Shown here: piece after piece, positions 46,881 through 57,532 of the stretch
Position numbering within the stretch: position 1 is the first letter of the stretch
Layout of the letters: each line of letters opens with the position of its first letter
Source of the DNA: Aplectana chamaeleonis
Lineage: Eukaryota; Nematoda; Chromadorea; Rhabditida; Cosmocercidae
DNA: 64,000 bases
Assembly: GCA_029168955.1 (NCBI GenBank)
Contig: JAPDOI010001215.1
Coordinates: 144,438-208,437, forward strand
Direction of reading: 5' to 3'
The notes under the pieces: generated by a model
Database searches by the model: none
What the model was told of the DNA's origin: nothing
What the model saw: only the letters and a program-made list of their open reading frames with translations
Made by a program: the position numbers and the translations under genes

Positions 46881-49664
46881 ACGATCCGTAACGCTTGGCG
46901 TACTCGCAGTTGGGTCCCGCCCTCTTTCCCCGGCGCTCGGCGCTTTTTAAGCCGAGTCCCACACACTTTCACCGGCGCTTGGCGCACTCCCAGTTGGGTC
47001 CCTCACGCTTTGCTAGGCGCTTGGCGCACCCGAAGTTGGGTCCCACACACGTTCCTCGGCGCTTGGCGCGTTCCCAGTTGGGTCCCGCACACTTTCCCAG
47101 GCGCTTGACGCACTCCCAGTTGGGTCCCTCACGCTTTGCTCGGCGCTTGGCGCACCCGAATTTGGGTCCCGCACACGTTCCCCTACGCTTGACGCGCTCC
47201 CAGTTGGGTCCCACACACTTTTTCCGGCGCTTGGCGCACTTCCAGTTGGGTCCCGCACACTTTCCTAGGCGCTTGGCGTACTCGAAGTTGGGTCCCGCAC
47301 ACGTTCCCCGACGCTTAGCGCGCTCCCAGTTGGGTCCCGAAAACTTTTCTAGGCGCTTGGCGCACTTCCAGTTGGGTCCCGCACACTTTCCTAGGCGCTT
47401 GGCGCACTTCCAGTTGGGTCCCGCACACTTTCCTAGGCGCTTGGCGTACCCGAAGTTGGGTCCCGCACACATTCTCTGGCGCTTTGTGTGCTCCCAATTA
47501 TATCCCGCACACGTTCCTCGGCGCTTGGCGCACTCCTAGTAGGGTCCTTCACGCGTTGCTCGGCGCTTGGCGCACCCGAAGTTGGAGCCCGCTCACGTTC
47601 GTTCGGCTCCGTGCTTGGCGCGCTCCCAGTTGGGTCCCGCACACTTTCCCCGGCGCTTGGCGCACTCCAGGTCGGGTCGCGAATACGTTCCCCGGCGCAT
47701 GGAGCACTTCCAGTTGGGTCCCGCACGCTTTCCTCGGCGCTTGTCGTACCCAAAGTTGGGTCCCGCACACTTTTCTAGGCGCTTGGCGCACTTCCAATTG
47801 GGTGTCGCACACTTTCCTAGGCGCTTGGCGCACTTCCAGTTGGGTCCCGCACACTTTCCTAGGCGCTTGGCGTACCCGAAGTTGGGTCCCGCACACATTC
47901 TCTGGCGTTTCGTGTGCTCCCAATTAGATCCCGCACACGTTCCCCGGCGCTTGGCGCACTCCCAGTTGGGTCCCTCACGCTTTGCTCGGCGCTTGGCGCA
48001 CCCGAACTTGGGGCCCGCTCACGTTCCTAGGTGCTTGGTGCGCTCCCAGGTGGGTCCCGCACACTTTCCTAGGCGCTTGGCGTACCCGAAGTTGGGTCCC
48101 GCACATTCTCTGGCGCTTCGTGTGCTCACGATCCCGCACACGTTCCCCGGCGCATGGCGCACTTCCAGTTGGGTCCCTCACGCTTTCCTCGGCGCTTGGC
48201 GTACCCAACGTTGGGTCCCGCACACGTTCCCCGACGCTTGGCGCGCTCCCAGTTGGGTCACGCACACTTTTCTAGGCGCTTGGCGCACTTCCAGTTGGGT
48301 CCCGCACACTTTCCTAGGCGCTTGGAGCACTTTCAGTTGGGTCCCGCACGCTTTCCTCGGCGCTTGGCGTACCCGATGTTGGGTCCCGCACACATTCTCT
48401 GGCGCTTTATGTGCTCCCAATTAGATCCCGCACACGTTCCTCGGCGCTTGGCGCACTCCCAGTTGGGTCCCTCACGCTTTGCTCGGCGCTTGGTGCACCC
48501 GAAGTTGGGTCCCGCACACTTTCCTAGGCGCTTGGCGCACTTCCAGTTGGGTCCCGCACACTTTCCTAGGCGCTTGGCGTACCCGAAGTTGGGTCCCGCA
48601 CACATTCTCTGGCGCTTTGTGTGCTCCCAATTAGATCCCGCACACGTTCCCCGGCGCTTGGCGCACTCCCAGCGGGGTCCCTCACGCTTTGCTCGGCGCT
48701 TGGTGCACCCGAAGTTGGGTCCCGCACACTTTCCAGGCGCTTGGCGCTCTTCCAGTTGGGTCCCGCACACTCTTCCTAGGCGCTTGGCGTACCCGAAGTT
48801 GGGTCCCGCACACATTCTCTGGCGCTTTGTGTGCTCCCACCAGATCCCGCACACGTTCCCCGGCGCTTGGCGCACTCCCCAGCGGGGTCCCTCACGCTTT
48901 GCTCGGCGCTTGGTGCACCCGGAAGTTGGGTCCCGCACACTTTCTCTAGGCGCTTGGCGCACTTCCAGTTGGGTCCCGCACACGTTCCTAGGCGCTTGGC
49001 GCATTCCCGAAGGTCCCGCACGCTTTGCTCTGGCGCTTTGTGTGCACCCGACCAGTTGGGTCCCGCACACGTTCCCCGGCGCTTGGCGCACTTCCAGTTG
49101 GGTCCCTCACGCTTTGCTCGGCGCTTGGTGCACCCGAAGTTGGGTCCCGCACACATTCTCTGGCGCTTTGTGTGCTCCCAATTAGATCCCGCACACGTTC
49201 CCCGGCGCTTGGCGCACTCCCAGCGGGGTCCCTCACGCTTTGCTCGGCGCTTGGTGCACCCGAAGTTGGGTCCCGCACACTTTCCTAGGCGCTTGGCGCA
49301 CTTCCAGTTGGGTCCCGCACACTTTCCTAGGCGCTTGGCGTACCCGAAGTTGGGTCCCGCACACATTCTCTGGCGCTTTGTGTGCTCCCAATTAGATCCC
49401 GCACACGTTCCCCGGCGCTTGGCGCACTTCGAGTTGGGTCCCGCACGCTTTCCTCGGCGCTTGACGTACCCAAAGTTGGGTCCCGCACACGTTCCCCGAC
49501 GCTTGGCGCGCTCCCAGTTGGGTCCCGCACACTTTTCTAGGCGCTTGGCGCACTTCCAGTTGGGTCCCGCACACTTTCCTAGGCGCTTGGCGCACTTCCA
49601 GTTGGGTCCCGCACACATTCTCTGGCGCTTTGTGTGCTCCCATTTAGATCCCGCACACGTTCCT
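46881..49664 (-). repeat. Satellite C, 42-bp unit, minus orientation
   Basis: About 66 tandem units. On the minus strand the unit reads GTGCGGGACCCAACTGGGAG, then GCGCCAAGCGCCGGGGAAAG, aligned base for base with Satellite A and B units. Variant units (GTGCGGGATCTAATTGGGAG followed by CACAAAGCGCCAGAGAATG) appear about every 300-450 bp and mark a higher-order period. Frames up to 343 codons on either strand come from the 3n period. Indels cluster at about 48,600-49,070. Confidence 0.96.
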
Positions 49665-49675
49665 CCGCCTCTTAA

Positions 49676-50437
49676 AGGCAGCAGACACGCTCAAAAATGG
49701 TGTCGATTTTATGACATAAATCAAAGGTTTGGAGCTGGTTCTATTGAGAACTGACGAAAAAACGAACGAAAACTGTGTGCAAATAGAGGAATAACGGTTG
49801 TTTTGTTATCAGGTGAAAGTGGACGAGTTTTACGGTGCGCGGTTGAAACAGCGAATATTAGCAAAAAAACGGTTGAGATAGTGGTATGGTATACTTTGTC
49901 GCTGAAATGAGCGACAGGCATGCAATCTAACACAAATCGCGATGGGACCCGCATCGAAGCAACAACAACGGCCGTCGTAGGAACAGATGTCGCGTGTGGT
50001 TCGCAGCGACGTATCCCGGAGGGCTGACATACTGCAAATGTGCCATAGCCTGTCGCTACCACTGTCGCTGTGTACTGCGACAGCGACAGATTTAAAGGGC
50101 GGGAGGCGGTCGCTGTCGCTGCGCAGAGCGACGCGACCGTGTGTCGCAAAACTATACCATACCACATAGAGAAACCGATATACTCTTACAGCCTGTACTG
50201 GATCGTTAATCTCGTTGGAAGTATCAAAAACCAGCCAAAGGGACCGTATTAGTACTATCAATCTGGACGAGTTTGTATTTTGGGGCGGAGTTGCAGAAAT
50301 TTTTCAATTTGCGTTGCTGAAATTTGGTAGTTTTGACTCGTTTTTGACGCTTCCAAGGGCGTGAGCAGTCTTCTAGGACCCATGCGACTTTAGAAACGTA
50401 GTTATCTCAACAACTTTTTCGAGTGTGTCTGCTGCCT
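49676..50437. mobile_element. TTAA element (left-arm copy)
   Basis: Termini AGGCAGCAGACACGCTC and the complement of AGGCAGCAGACACACTC, with TTAA at 49,672-49,675 and 50,438-50,441. The interior has GCGACAG and CTGTCGC repeats and GGTATGGTATA palindromic text. No transposase frame. TTAA duplication fits piggyBac-like or PALTTAA-type MITEs. The right-arm copy is 60,458-61,268. Confidence 0.85.
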
Positions 50438-50507
50438 TTAAGTATCACAAGAAGTGTTTGTTGTGCCAAAGAAATCTTTTGTGGACCCGTCCCTTGCGAT
50501 TCTACTG

Positions 50508-51232
50508 AGAAAAAAGCTCATACTGAGAAAATTCTACTGAGAAAAAAGCTCGATCATACTGAGAAAAAAGCTGTCGAGTCAAGTGATAAACATCCCTTCT
50601 TCAGATTTATCAACTCTGAACTCCGGGAAAAACCAGGTGTTGGAGATCTCAAAAACCCTAATGGGGCATTGGTGAGGAATGCTAGTGATAGAGCTGAGTT
50701 GTTGGCGGACGTATTTCAAAAGTCGTTTTCTGACGTCTCTTCTATGGACAGTCTACCTGTCTCCAATTCTTTCGCTGTTATGGCTGATTCATGTTGGTTT
50801 TACAAAGATGAATTTATCAAGGAACTTCTTGCCTGGCCTTCTTCCAACTCTATCACTCCCGACTCCATACCACTCAGCTTTGTCAAGCAGATCGCTCTTG
50901 ATATTGCAGGTCCCCTGGAGTTCATTTTCAATCTGAGCTTCATGTCTGGTGAAGTCCCCATCAAACGGAGGCAATCATTTGTTACTCCCATTCCAAAAAA
51001 GCCCCCTTTCACAGACCCTGCTAATTTCAGACCAATCAGTATAACATCTATTTTCTCACGGCTGTTCGAAAAAATTCTGAAGAGAATCGTTTGTCACTTG
51101 GAAGCGAATCAGGTTATCTCTCCCTTCCAACATGGTTTCCAGGGAGGGAAGTCCACTGTGACGGCAACCATAGAAGCACTAAACAAGTGGACGGCTTTCC
51201 TAGATGTTGGGAAGAGTGTTGATGTTGTGTAT
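50508..51232 (+). pseudogene. Second LINE: RT N-terminal part (left arm)
   Basis: 5'-truncated LINE starting in the linker before the RT. The frame includes FVTPIPKKPPFTDPANFRPI, SITSIFSRLFEKILKR and QHGFQGGKST, and stops at SVDVVY, immediately before the catalytic FDFAKAFD motif, because a 3.0-kb insertion lies there. The sequence upstream has four near copies of ACTGAGAAAAAAGCT. The endonuclease is missing. It belongs to a family distinct from the LINE at 30.5-33.7 kb. Confidence 0.9.
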
Positions 51233-51446
51233 TGTGGTGCGCGCGAAGCGCGCACCTGATTTGGAAAAGGATTGCTTCTGCGCACACCCCTCGTTACAGA
51301 ATCTCGGTTTAAAAGATAGCTCCAAACTTGGCATTTTCGCAAAATGTAGAGCAGTAAAGGTTCTTAACACTGCCCAAGTTTCAGAAAAATCTGCTTTAGG
51401 TTCTCGAGATATTGAAAATTAGTGAATTTTAATATATATATATAAA

Positions 51447-51482
51447 TGTGTGTGTGTGTGTGTGTGTGTGGGTGTGTTTGTG

Positions 51483-51568
<86 letters not shown>
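51447..51568 (+). repeat. (GT)n microsatellite
   Basis: About 60 GT dinucleotides with a few interruptions (GGTGTGTTTG, GTGCGTG), preceded by a short AT run (51,431-51,444). The HTHTHT or VCVCVC frames are meaningless. Confidence 0.98.
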
Positions 51569-51570
<2 letters not shown>

Positions 51571-51714
51571 TGCGGTGAAACTTTTGAATGATATGAAACG
51601 GTTGGCCAATTGAGAGAAATGGAGTGGTATTGTGATAAGAGTGAATTGATTGCAAGCGTTAGAGTAGGTCTCCTTTACGTCCATCAGGAGCCGTATGCAC
51701 ACCGTTTATTGTGC

Positions 51715-52309
51715 GGGGTCCGACTGGAAGTGTGCCATGCGCAAAGGAACGTGCGCGGTACCCAACTGGAAGTGTGCCAAACCCCACAAAACGTGTGTAG
51801 GATTCGATTGAAAGTGCGCCAAGCGCCAGGAAACGTGCGCGGGACCCGAATGAAAATTCGCAAAGCGCAGGGAAGAGAGTGCGAGACCCAACCAAGAGTG
51901 CGCCAAGCGCCGGGGAACGTGTGCGGAACCCCAACGGAAATGTGCCAAGCGCCACAGAACGTGTGTGGGACCTGACTGGAAGTGCGCCAAGCGCCAGGGA
52001 ACCTGTGCGGAACCCAACTGAAATTTCGCCGAGTGCCGGTGAACTTGTTCGGGACCCAACTAGGAGTGCGCCAAGGGCCGGGGAAAGTGGGTGGGATCTA
52101 ACTGGGAGCACGCCAAGCGCCGGAGAACGTGTGTGGGACCTGACTGGAAGTGCGCCAAGCGACGGAGAACGTGTGCGGGCCCCAATTAAAATGCGCCGAG
52201 CGCCGGAGAAAGTGTGCGGGACCCAACTGGGAGCGCGCCAAGGGCCGGGTAAAGTGGGTGGGACACAACTGGGAACACGACAAGCGCCGGGGAACGTGTG
52301 CGGGACCAA
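51715..52309 (+). repeat. Satellite C-type array, divergent part
   Basis: About 14 units of 42 bp on the plus strand (GTGCGGGACCCAACTGG, AGTGCGCCAAGCGCCGGGGA). The first units are much diverged (GTGTAGGATTCGATTGAAAG), and divergence decreases toward the TIR element, the usual edge decay of a tandem array. Confidence 0.93.
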
Positions 52310-52611
52310 AAGCACGCCCATGCCGATCATTTTTTCCGCAGGGCTACCGTAGCCATTCTTGAACAAAACATGATAACGAATGTAAACACACGCTCATAAC
52401 ATGCGGGGTATAAAAAAGTGGAGGAGCGGTATGCATTCATTCACACACCGCTCTCCTCGAGAAGCCACTGGGGAGTGGCTGGGGAGGTCGAAATTGTACA
52501 AACATGTTTGTTGGCTATTAGAATGTGCTCATAACCAAGCTGACACTTGGAAAATTTTTAAAGGAGGGTTACGGTAGCCCTGCGGAAAAAATGATCGGCA
52601 TGAGCGTGCTT
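52310..52611 (+). mobile_element. 302-bp TIR element with TATA promoter, copy 2
   Basis: About 90% identical by eye to the element at 23,965-24,265, with the same AAGCACGCCCATGCCGATC ends and internal GGGGTATAAAAA. It is inside a 42-bp array here as well, with satellite on both sides. Confidence 0.85.
52409..52442 (+). promoter_or_regulatory. Core promoter: TATA box and TCATTC, copy 2
   Basis: TATAAAA starts at 52,409 and TCATTC starts at 52,437, again exactly 28 bases apart, followed by ACACACCG. It is conserved relative to copy 1, while the bases between differ (AAGTGGAGGAGCGG against AGGCAGAAAAGCGG). Confidence 0.55.
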
Positions 52612-53095
52612 GTGTGTGGGACCCAACTTCGGGTGCGCCAAGCGCCGAGGAAAGCGTGAGGGACCCAACTGGGAGTGCCCCAAGCACCGGGGAAAGTGTG
52701 AGGGACCCAACTGGGAGTGCGCCAAGCGCCGGGGAAAGAGGGCGGGACCCAACTGGGAGTACGCCAAGCGCCGGGGAAAGAGGGCGGGATCTAACTGGGA
52801 GCACGCCAAGCGCCGGAGAACGTGTGTGGGACCTGACTGGAAGTGCGCCAAGCGACGGGAAACGTGTGCGGGACCCTAATTAAAATGCGCCGAGCGCCGG
52901 AGAAAGTGTGCGGGACCCAACTGGGAGCGCGCCAAGGGCCGGGTAAAGTGGGCGGGACACAACTGGGAACACGCCAAGCGCCGGGGAACGTGTGCGGGAC
53001 CCAACTGGGAGTGCGCCAAGCGCCAGGGAAAGAGGGCGGGACCCAACTGGGAGTACGCCAAGCGTTACGGATCGTGTGTTTGACCCAAGTGGGAG
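52612..53095 (+). repeat. Satellite C-type array, homogeneous part
   Basis: About 11 units of the 42-bp C type on the plus strand (GTGCGGGACCCAACTGGG, GTGCGCCAAGCGCCGGGG). It ends with GCGTTACGGATCGTGTG and GACCCAAGTGGGAGGACCGG, the same border as the Satellite C array at 46,865-46,900. Confidence 0.93.
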
Positions 53096-53150
53096 GACCG
53101 GCAAAGGAGTGAAAATCGAAAACGCGGTTGCGATTCATACGTTCATCTAG

Positions 53151-53443
53151 AGACGATTATAAATTGCCACCGGCAAAAATTCTCACGGTAAACAAAATTG
53201 ATGATAACCAGTTGATAAAGGGTAGGGTATAAAAGAAATTGAGAGCGGTGTGTTTTCATTCACACACCGTCCTTCTACAGGGGTGAGCAGTTCAGGATCT
53301 GCCTGGGCTAGGAAGTAGGTAAACAGCACTACCGGTGGTCAAGATATAACAAAATTGGGCTAGAAACTTATAGAAAATTATAGAGCCGTGACGCGACCGC
53401 GTCGTGTCGAGCAATGTTCGGTTAGCCTTTACGTTCTTATTAT
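53151..53443 (+). mobile_element. 293-bp promoter-bearing insertion, 9-bp duplication
   Basis: Flanked by TTCATCTAG on both sides (53,142-53,150 and 53,444-53,452). The unbroken paralogue at 46,808-46,816 has a single copy (minus strand). It begins AGACGATTATAAATTGCC and has a TATA box at 53,228, then TCATTCACACACCG. It has no clear terminal inverted repeat, no poly-A and no frame of note. The start is shared with 35,594 (minus), 61,898 and 34,850, so the family is dispersed. Class unknown. Confidence 0.75.
53228..53261 (+). promoter_or_regulatory. Core promoter: TATA box and TCATTC, copy 3
   Basis: TATAAAA starts at 53,228 and TCATTC starts at 53,256, 28 bases apart, followed by ACACACCG as in copies 1 and 2. 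The element around it is otherwise unrelated to the 301-bp TIR element. Confidence 0.55.
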
Positions 53444-53623
53444 TTCATCTAGTCGTCATTGGGTTTGGAAACCAAGAAAAAGGGTGTGAACTGTGGTGGC
53501 GCTAGAAGGGGTGGGCAAGTGTTATGCAAGAGGGGTCTACTACACAACTGCATGGACATATGAAAGTCATATCTGAGGGTGTAATGTGCCTTTAAAAGGA
53601 AACTTTTGCTTAAATAAAGTAGA

Positions 53624-54246
53624 ATTATCTGACTGTTTTGCTTTGCTACGGATTAGTATGATTTGGAAATGTGACATTTGTGAGAAACTCGCTAAAAGAA
53701 GTGAAATGTCTTATGCTACTGATTTGGCATGGGAATAAACTCGAAAGAAGCGCTAAAAACTCAGTGAAATGATTCATCGTTGATTTGGCTGTGCAGTTGT
53801 TTACTAAACAACAAAAATTGAGTGTGACATTGAAAAGCCAAATCACGCACATCTCTTCTGAAATCAACCTAACGCTTGCAGTTTAGGTTAACAAGTCTCA
53901 GGTCCTTGCAAAATTATGTTGTGTTCCCATGAAAGTTGAAATAACATCACGTAGTGAGTTAATGCGAAAGTTGTCAACTAAGAAGATTGCTGTCACACGA
54001 ATAAATAAATGCTCAGTAACAAGTGCGTGATTTGGTTTTTCAATGTCACACTCAATTTTTGTTGTTTAGTAAACAAGTGCACAGCCAAATCAACGACGAA
54101 TCATTTCACTGAGTTTTTAGCGCTTCTTTCGAGTTTATTCCCATGCCAAATCAGTAGCATAAGACATTTCACTTCTTTTAACGAGTTTCTCACAAATGTC
54201 ACATTTCCAAATCATACTAATCCGTAGCGAAGCAAAACAGTTAGAT
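53624..54246. mobile_element. Foldback element E4, inverse copy of E3
   Basis: The left end is ATTATCTGACTGTTTTGC and the right end is GCAAAACAGTTAGAT. GATTTGG(C) motifs and GTGAAAT motifs sit at the same spacing as in E3, with AAATCACGCAC at the inner ends. The right end is also the border of the 3.0-kb insertion in the LINE. Confidence 0.85.
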
Positions 54247-55365
54247 TTTTGATTTTGCTAAGGCTTTTGATAAGGTTCCTCATGACAGATTATTGCAAAA
54301 ACTCACAATGGTTGGTATCCATCCGCGAATAGTTTCATGGGTACGTTCGTTCCTAACTGACAGGACGTTCTCGGTCTGTGTTGATTCTTCTCACTCAACT
54401 CCAAGGCCAGTCCTGAGTGGTGTACCACATGGCGGGGTTTTGTCGCCCATACTTTTCAACATATACATTCACGAAATCGCCAGTCTTGTCACTTCCTGTG
54501 GCACTGGTTTCAGTGCATTTGCGGATGATATCAAGATCTATCGGGACGTTTCCCAACCGGAGAACTGCATCCTGCTACAACAGTCTATTGACATTGTTAG
54601 TACTTGGTCTCGCAATTGGAAACTCCCGTTGGCAAAAGAAAAAACGAAGGTTCTCCACTTGGGTAATAGCAATGCTAACAGTAAATATACTGTCAGTGGC
54701 TGTCAGATCCAAGAAGTTGACCAAATGACTGATTTAGGGTTCACTATAACTACAAGTCTGAGTTTTGATAAGCACTGTGAATCTATCTCGAATAAAGCAA
54801 CTTTTGCCATGAATAATATTTTCAGGGGTTTGTCAACTTGCAATCCCTCTGTGCTTATCAGAGCTTACACCACGTATGTAAGGCCTCTACTCGAGTACGG
54901 TACCCCGGTATTCAACCCCGCCAAAACTCAAGAACATTAATAGATTGGAAAAGATACAGAACAATTTTACTAGAAGAGTTCTTATCAGACAGCATGGCTT
55001 CATTTATGGGCAATTGCCCTACGCTGCTGAAAGGAATGCACTCTTTGGCCTTGAGCCTTTGGCTCTCAGAAGGAAGAAGAATGATTTATTTCTGTTCCAT
55101 CATATCCTTTTCAGTGGCAAATTTGGTCTTAGGCCTGGGGATTTCGTGAGAACGAGAGATTCGGTAACCCGGGGGGGGGTCCGATTAAATTCCACCGTAC
55201 CGTGTCAAATCTTGAGTGTCGGCGCTGTTTTTTCACTAATAGACTTGTTCCGGTATTCGAAGATCTCAGTAGGAACGATACTATTCCTATAAACATCGGC
55301 GCCTATAAGAACTTAGTGCACATGAAACTGGCTTCCGGGGAGCGGCGAGGTGACCCTCCGTAGTG
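54247..55365 (+). pseudogene. Second LINE: RT C-terminal part (left arm)
   Basis: Continues the frame from 51,232: FDFAKAFDKVPHDRLL, SGVPHGGVLSPILF, FADDIKIY at about 54,518-54,541, LEYGTPVFNPAK, then a frameshift near 54,935 and INRLEKIQNNFTRRVL, LPYAAERNALFGLEPLALRR. The last readable part is RCFFTNRLVPVFEDL. RT motif B has PHGG where PQGG is usual. It is a dead copy because of the frameshifts and the 3.0-kb split. Confidence 0.9.
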
Positions 55366-55392
55366 CTGGGTTGCTCGTTTCCCTGTGCTATT

Positions 55393-56133
55393 CTCTGCCA
55401 ATGCGTAGCTAGATGCCTCCGAGGGCGCGGCCTGAAACGCCGCCCCATTCCATGTAGCCAGAATTTACGGGTTTTAGCTACGATAGCTAAAACCCGCATA
55501 TTTTTGTGTCAAGACTACAAGGGTGCAAATTCTGCGCGTATTCTACGTAAAAACGAAGGCTAGATTCGAAACATTGATCTCACTGTCAGTTAAACCCGTA
55601 TATTCTCGCCATAAAAATTGTAGCGAGAATCTACGAATTTAGCGACAGCCTGTGTTGTAATGCAATCTTAAACCCGCGCTGGCTACGCGGAACGCTGGGA
55701 CGCCGTCCGAACAGTGTTGGCCCAGTCAACTCACAGAGTGCGTACTTGAAAGACTGCGGCTGGTCGTGGAGGGTGACCCCCGTGTCGCTCTCTGGAAGAC
55801 TTTGCCGAGGATATTTTTGGCCGCTGGGAAGGTGCATGCCGTGAGGAAGAAACGGCGTTGCGGTCGATCCCAGAGAGGATCGCCTTTCTAGTACAGATCG
55901 GGACTTATTGAGTCGATCGACCTGAGGGCTGTATCGAGAAATTACGTAGAATATGCGGCTGCTAAAGCGAGAATTCACATAGAATATGCGAGCGGTGTAT
56001 TTAAAATTTCACCAGCTGATGCTAAACTTTCCGTAATTTACGTAAATTCCAGTGTCAAGATTAGACTTCATGCCAGCGAAACCCTGGGCATCTCCGGTTT
56101 TAGTGTGAGGCATCTAGCTACGCGCTGGCAGAG
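55393..56133. mobile_element. 741-bp CTCTG-ended TIR element, 2-bp TT duplication
   Basis: Termini CTCTGCCAATGCGTAGCTAG and the complement of CTCTGCCAGCGCGTAGCTAG, 27 bp with two mismatches, flanked by TT on both sides. The right-arm sequence (58,425-58,436, minus strand GCTATTATTCGG) is the empty site. The interior has several AAACCCG(T/C)ATATTC and GAGAATCTACG segments in both orientations and a hairpin GGGTTTTAGCTACGATAGC. No transposase. Inserted in the LINE 3' region. Confidence 0.85.
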
Positions 56134-56272
56134 TTATTCGGACTGATCCATCGTTGTTCTCGTTTCATTGGTTTACAGTACCTTTGCTTTGAATATTCCG
56201 TTTGAGGTTGATTGTTCGTTTTCCTGTTTTCTTTTTTTTTCCACACGAGTGTAAACTTGTGTAAATAAATAA

Positions 56273-56568
<296 letters not shown>

Positions 56569-57098
56569 CTCCATTCTCTGTTGCTCCGTTCTTTTCTTAG
56601 GGCCCTAACTAATCCTGCCTTGCATAAAATATTCTTTCATTTTTGATTGACCCAGTCTTCCACCGGTGACAACCACCATGAACATATTCATCCAACCGGA
56701 CATCTAGTCCATGTTGGATGAATAATGTCCCTGAAATACGACGTTTTAATGCGTTTCTCGCCGTTTCTCCGTAATTTTGGTAACACTTGGAGGCCAACGC
56801 ATTGTTTTACGTGGAAAACTCGGGGACGAAAATCATCGTTACCACTGCCTTTAAATCGCCGATATACTGAACCCGAAACGATCCTGCTGGAACTGAGTTT
56901 ATTTCGTCATTACACTGAACTTTCTTCTCGTTTCTTCTCCGAATTTTCGAGGCTTTGATGGTGTTTGGAAGATCGGACTTTGGCATCGGCAAGCGAAATC
57001 TTCTATCTATGTTCTGCCCCACAATTCTACTCGTCAGAGTCCTATCGTTGAAGCAAGAACTGCTTATAATCTTCGTCGTCAAGTATCATTCGTCCACT

Positions 57099-57532
57099 AA
57101 ATGCGCGCTCAGAAGGCAGCCGCGTTGCAGATAACTTGTTCCGACATCGGTATGTAAACAAGTTATAATCAGGGAAATCAAGCTGTTTCCCTCGTAGACT
57201 CTCATTTGATAAAGCTATCACTCTAAGTTATCAAATGCTTCCACATGCATCGCTCTTCATTCTGTTATTTGTAGGGGTGGGGTTCCACAGGCTTTCGAGA
57301 CGGGAATGCTCGAATCCTGTCAACCTGTATGGTTTTCAGCGCTTCAATCGCCAATGACGACATGGTAGGGGCCAGGCGGTCCTATTTATGCTGTTATCTC
57401 AACCATGTTTGTGAGCGTGTAAGCTGCCTTTAAGCATAAAGTCGAGAGCAATGGAAGTAAGATCTGGTGAGGTTGCGGGCTCGTCCTAACATACGGTAGT
57501 TTGTTAGTGGTATCACTCATTTTTTCGACATG
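57099..57532. other. Spacer between the inverted arms
   Basis: A 434-bp single-copy centre. It contains GCTTCCACATGCATCGCTC, CTCTAAGTTATCAAATG and CTCTCATTTGATAAAGC, similar in plan to the foldback element at 26.6-26.9 kb, and a TTAAGCATAAAG near 57,433. No gene. Confidence 0.7.

Larger units (their letters stand above)
51233..54246. mobile_element. 3.0-kb composite insertion carrying 42-bp satellite
   Basis: Absent from the right-arm copy of the LINE, where SVDVVYFDFAKAFDKV is continuous (59,590-59,640 minus), so its borders are defined by an empty site. Order: hairpin GGTGCGCGCGAAGCGCGCAC, a segment with GATTTGG, (GT)n, Satellite C-type units, the 302-bp TIR promoter element, more satellite, a flank segment with a 293-bp insertion, and foldback element E4 at the right end. 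Most of it is an inverse copy of 45,916-49,664. No target duplication is evident. Confidence 0.8.

Noticed and set aside
53151..53443. Spliced-leader RNA, snRNA or tRNA gene
   Set aside because: No spliced-leader sequence, no A/B boxes and no cloverleaf could be found; only the TATA-type promoter is present.
51233..54246. Helitron identity for the 3.0-kb composite
   Set aside because: One end complement begins TC and the other end has a hairpin, but there is no CTRR after the hairpin and insertion between A and T is not clear. Left unassigned.
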